From Streptomyces coacervatus (GTDB lineage: Bacteria; Actinomycetota; Actinomycetes; Streptomycetales; Streptomycetaceae), in assembly GCF_029223485.1 (NCBI RefSeq), contig NZ_JARHTP010000022.1, positions 62,001-126,000 on the forward strand: 64,000 nucleotides of DNA, given 5' to 3'. The stretch's first letter is position 1. Each line of letters begins with the position of its first letter. Under the pieces are notes generated by a model. That model was not told the origin of the DNA. It searched no databases and saw only the letters and a program-made list of their open reading frames with translations. Made by a program: the position numbers and the translations under genes. Shown in pieces: positions 62,646 to 64,000 of this stretch.

Positions 62646-64000
62646 CGGCCCCCACCACCTCCCTGCCCACGGCGGACGACGAGCCGGACCTCCCCCGCCT
62701 CAAGGACTCCGCCGACCCCTTCGACCACGACGTCCTGCCCACTCCCCCGGGCGCCACCGCCGGCCTGCTGCGCTCCCTGCTCGTCCCCATGAAGGCCCGT
62801 GTCGCCGTCACCACGCTTCTGCTGCTGCTCCAGCAGGCGGCGGTCCAGGCGGGCCCGCTGCTGGTGGCGTATGCGATCGACCGGGCCGTACCGGCGTTCC
62901 GGGACCACGACCGCGGCCCGCTGATCGCGGTGGCCGTGGCCTATCTGCTGTGCGCGCTGGTCTCCGGCGGGCTGCAGTACGCGTTCATCAGCGCCTCCGC
63001 CCGCGTCAGCCAGGACGTGCTGCTCGATCTGCGCGGCCGCATCTTCAGGCATGCGCAGGCGCTGAGCATCGACTTCCACGAGCGCTACACCTCGGGCCGG
63101 CTGATCTCGCGGTCGACGGCGGACGTGGAGTCGTTGCGGGAGCTGCTCAACGAGGGGCTGCAGGAACTCATCACGGTCGTCCTGTCCTTCGTCTACATCT
63201 CCGCGATGCTGCTCTGGCTCGACCTGGGGCTCGGCGCCCTCGCGGTGGCGTCCTTCGTGCCGCTGTACCTGCTCGTACGGGTCTACCAGCGGCGCGCGGT
63301 ACGGGTGTACCGGGTGCGGTCCACGGCCACCGCGGCCGTCATCGTCAAGTTCGTCGAGACCATGAACGGCATCCGCCCGGTGCGCGCCTTCCGCCGCGAG
63401 GCCGCCAACGACGCCGACTTCCGGGTGCTCAACAAGCGCCACGAGCGGGTCAACGGCGACGCGATGCTGGAGATGGCCCGGTATGTCGTCGGCTCCCGGC
63501 TGGTCGCCAACACGGCCGTCGCGCTGATCGTGCTGTGGGGCGCATACCGGGTGGCGGGCGGCTCGCTGGAGCTGGGCGTGCTGGCGGCCGCCGTCCTGTA
63601 CCTGCGCCGCCTCTACGACCCCATCGACCGGCTCGGCATGTTCCTGAACTCGTACCAGTCGGCGGCGGCCTCACTGGAGAAGATCGCCGGGCTGCTGGCC
63701 CAGACGCCGTCCGTGCCTGAGCCGTCAACTCCCCTGGAACTTCCGGCACTTGAGAGCGAGCACCCGGGCCGCGAGGTCGTCTTCGACGGCGTTCGCTTCG
63801 GCTATCGCACCGGCGGCGAGGTGCTGCCGGCCTTCGATCTCACGATCCCGGCCGGGCAGACGGTCGCGGTCGTCGGCTCGACGGGCGCCGGCAAGTCGAC
63901 GCTCGCCAAGCTGCTGGCCCGCTTCTACGACCCGTCCGACGGCCGGGTCCTGCTGGACGGCGTCGACCTGCGCGAGCTGGCCGTGCCCGAGTTGCGGCGC
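62642..64000 (+). CDS. ABC half-exporter 2 (partial, runs off window)
   Basis: 453 residues visible. A six-helix ABC_membrane domain (RVAVTTLLLLLQQAAVQAG, FHERYTSGRLISRSTADVES) is followed by the start of the ATPase domain with Walker A GSTGAGKSTL; signature and Walker B lie beyond the edge. The ATG overlaps the stop of half-exporter 1. The pair resembles heterodimeric drug or lipid exporters. Confidence 0.92.
   Translation, partial: MTAPTTSLPTADDEPDLPRLKDSADPFDHDVLPTPPGATAGLLRSLLVPMKARVAVTTLLLLLQQAAVQAGPLLVAYAIDRAVPAFRDHDRGPLIAVAVAYLLCALVSGGLQYAFISASARVSQDVLLDLRGRIFRHAQALSIDFHERYTSGRLISRSTADVESLRELLNEGLQELITVVLSFVYISAMLLWLDLGLGALAVASFVPLYLLVRVYQRRAVRVYRVRSTATAAVIVKFVETMNGIRPVRAFRREAANDADFRVLNKRHERVNGDAMLEMARYVVGSRLVANTAVALIVLWGAYRVAGGSLELGVLAAAVLYLRRLYDPIDRLGMFLNSYQSAAASLEKIAGLLAQTPSVPEPSTPLELPALESEHPGREVVFDGVRFGYRTGGEVLPAFDLTIPAGQTVAVVGSTGAGKSTLAKLLARFYDPSDGRVLLDGVDLRELAVPELRR

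Overview
The window is high-GC actinobacterial DNA with GTG/TTG starts, rare TTA codons, many ATGA/GTGA stop-start overlaps and Streptomyces-type families. Gene content and order on both flanks match what I recall of the conserved Streptomyces core chromosome: cysteine desulfurase, Opp-type ABC transporter, SseB pair, gcvT-gcvH-glyA-sdaA, then on the far side an EF-hand protein, a ScARP-type guanine ADP-ribosyltransferase, L,D-transpeptidases and glgX. The organism is therefore most likely a Streptomyces. No tRNA, rRNA, CRISPR array, transposase or integrase was seen.

Left flank (1-24.56 kb): the end of a multicopper oxidase; a cysteine desulfurase; small membrane proteins facing a TetR regulator with a duplicated 15-bp operator candidate; a lipoprotein; a WYL regulator; a maleylpyruvate-isomerase-type protein; a thioesterase; a membrane-anchored esterase; a TRIC-type channel; an M1 peptidase; a secreted protein/lipoprotein pair; a five-gene peptide ABC transporter (permease C, binding protein, permease B, two ATPases); two SseB paralogues; a P-loop protein; and a tandem glycine riboswitch in front of gcvT-gcvH-glyA-sdaA.

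Centre (24.58-43.98 kb): a biosynthetic gene cluster that appears inserted into this core. Its parts fit a belactosin-type pathway (beta-lactone proteasome inhibitor carrying 3-(2-aminocyclopropyl)alanine). One minus-strand operon encodes 2-isopropylmalate synthase, a haem-oxygenase-like diiron oxidase (BelK/HrmI type, lysine to 6-nitronorleucine), a 2OG-Fe dioxygenase (BelL/HrmJ type, nitrocyclopropane formation), a DapF-fold protein lacking both catalytic cysteines, a molybdopterin oxidoreductase (candidate nitro reductase) and an M24 metallopeptidase homologue. The divergent plus-strand operon encodes a Tam-like carboxyl methyltransferase, an AMP-forming ligase, and LeuC and LeuD homologues. 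There is no LeuB, so the leucine-like route should stop at a 3-alkylmalate, the expected beta-lactone precursor. To the left lie a second AMP-forming ligase, an ATP-grasp peptide ligase, an MFS exporter, an alpha/beta hydrolase and three regulators (XRE/MmyB, an 88-aa LuxR-type protein with two TTA codons, and LysR).

Right flank (44-64 kb): GH25 muramidase, F420-dependent reductase-like protein, EF-hand protein, MerR regulator, GNAT acetyltransferase, ScARP-like toxin, beta-propeller lipoprotein, NodB-type deacetylase, anti-sigma-type ATPase, enoyl-CoA hydratase, two L,D-transpeptidases, glycogen debranching enzyme GlgX, an ABC-exporter/two-component operon, and a pair of ABC half-exporters, the second cut by the window end.

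All function calls come from reading motifs and recalling families; no database search was run.
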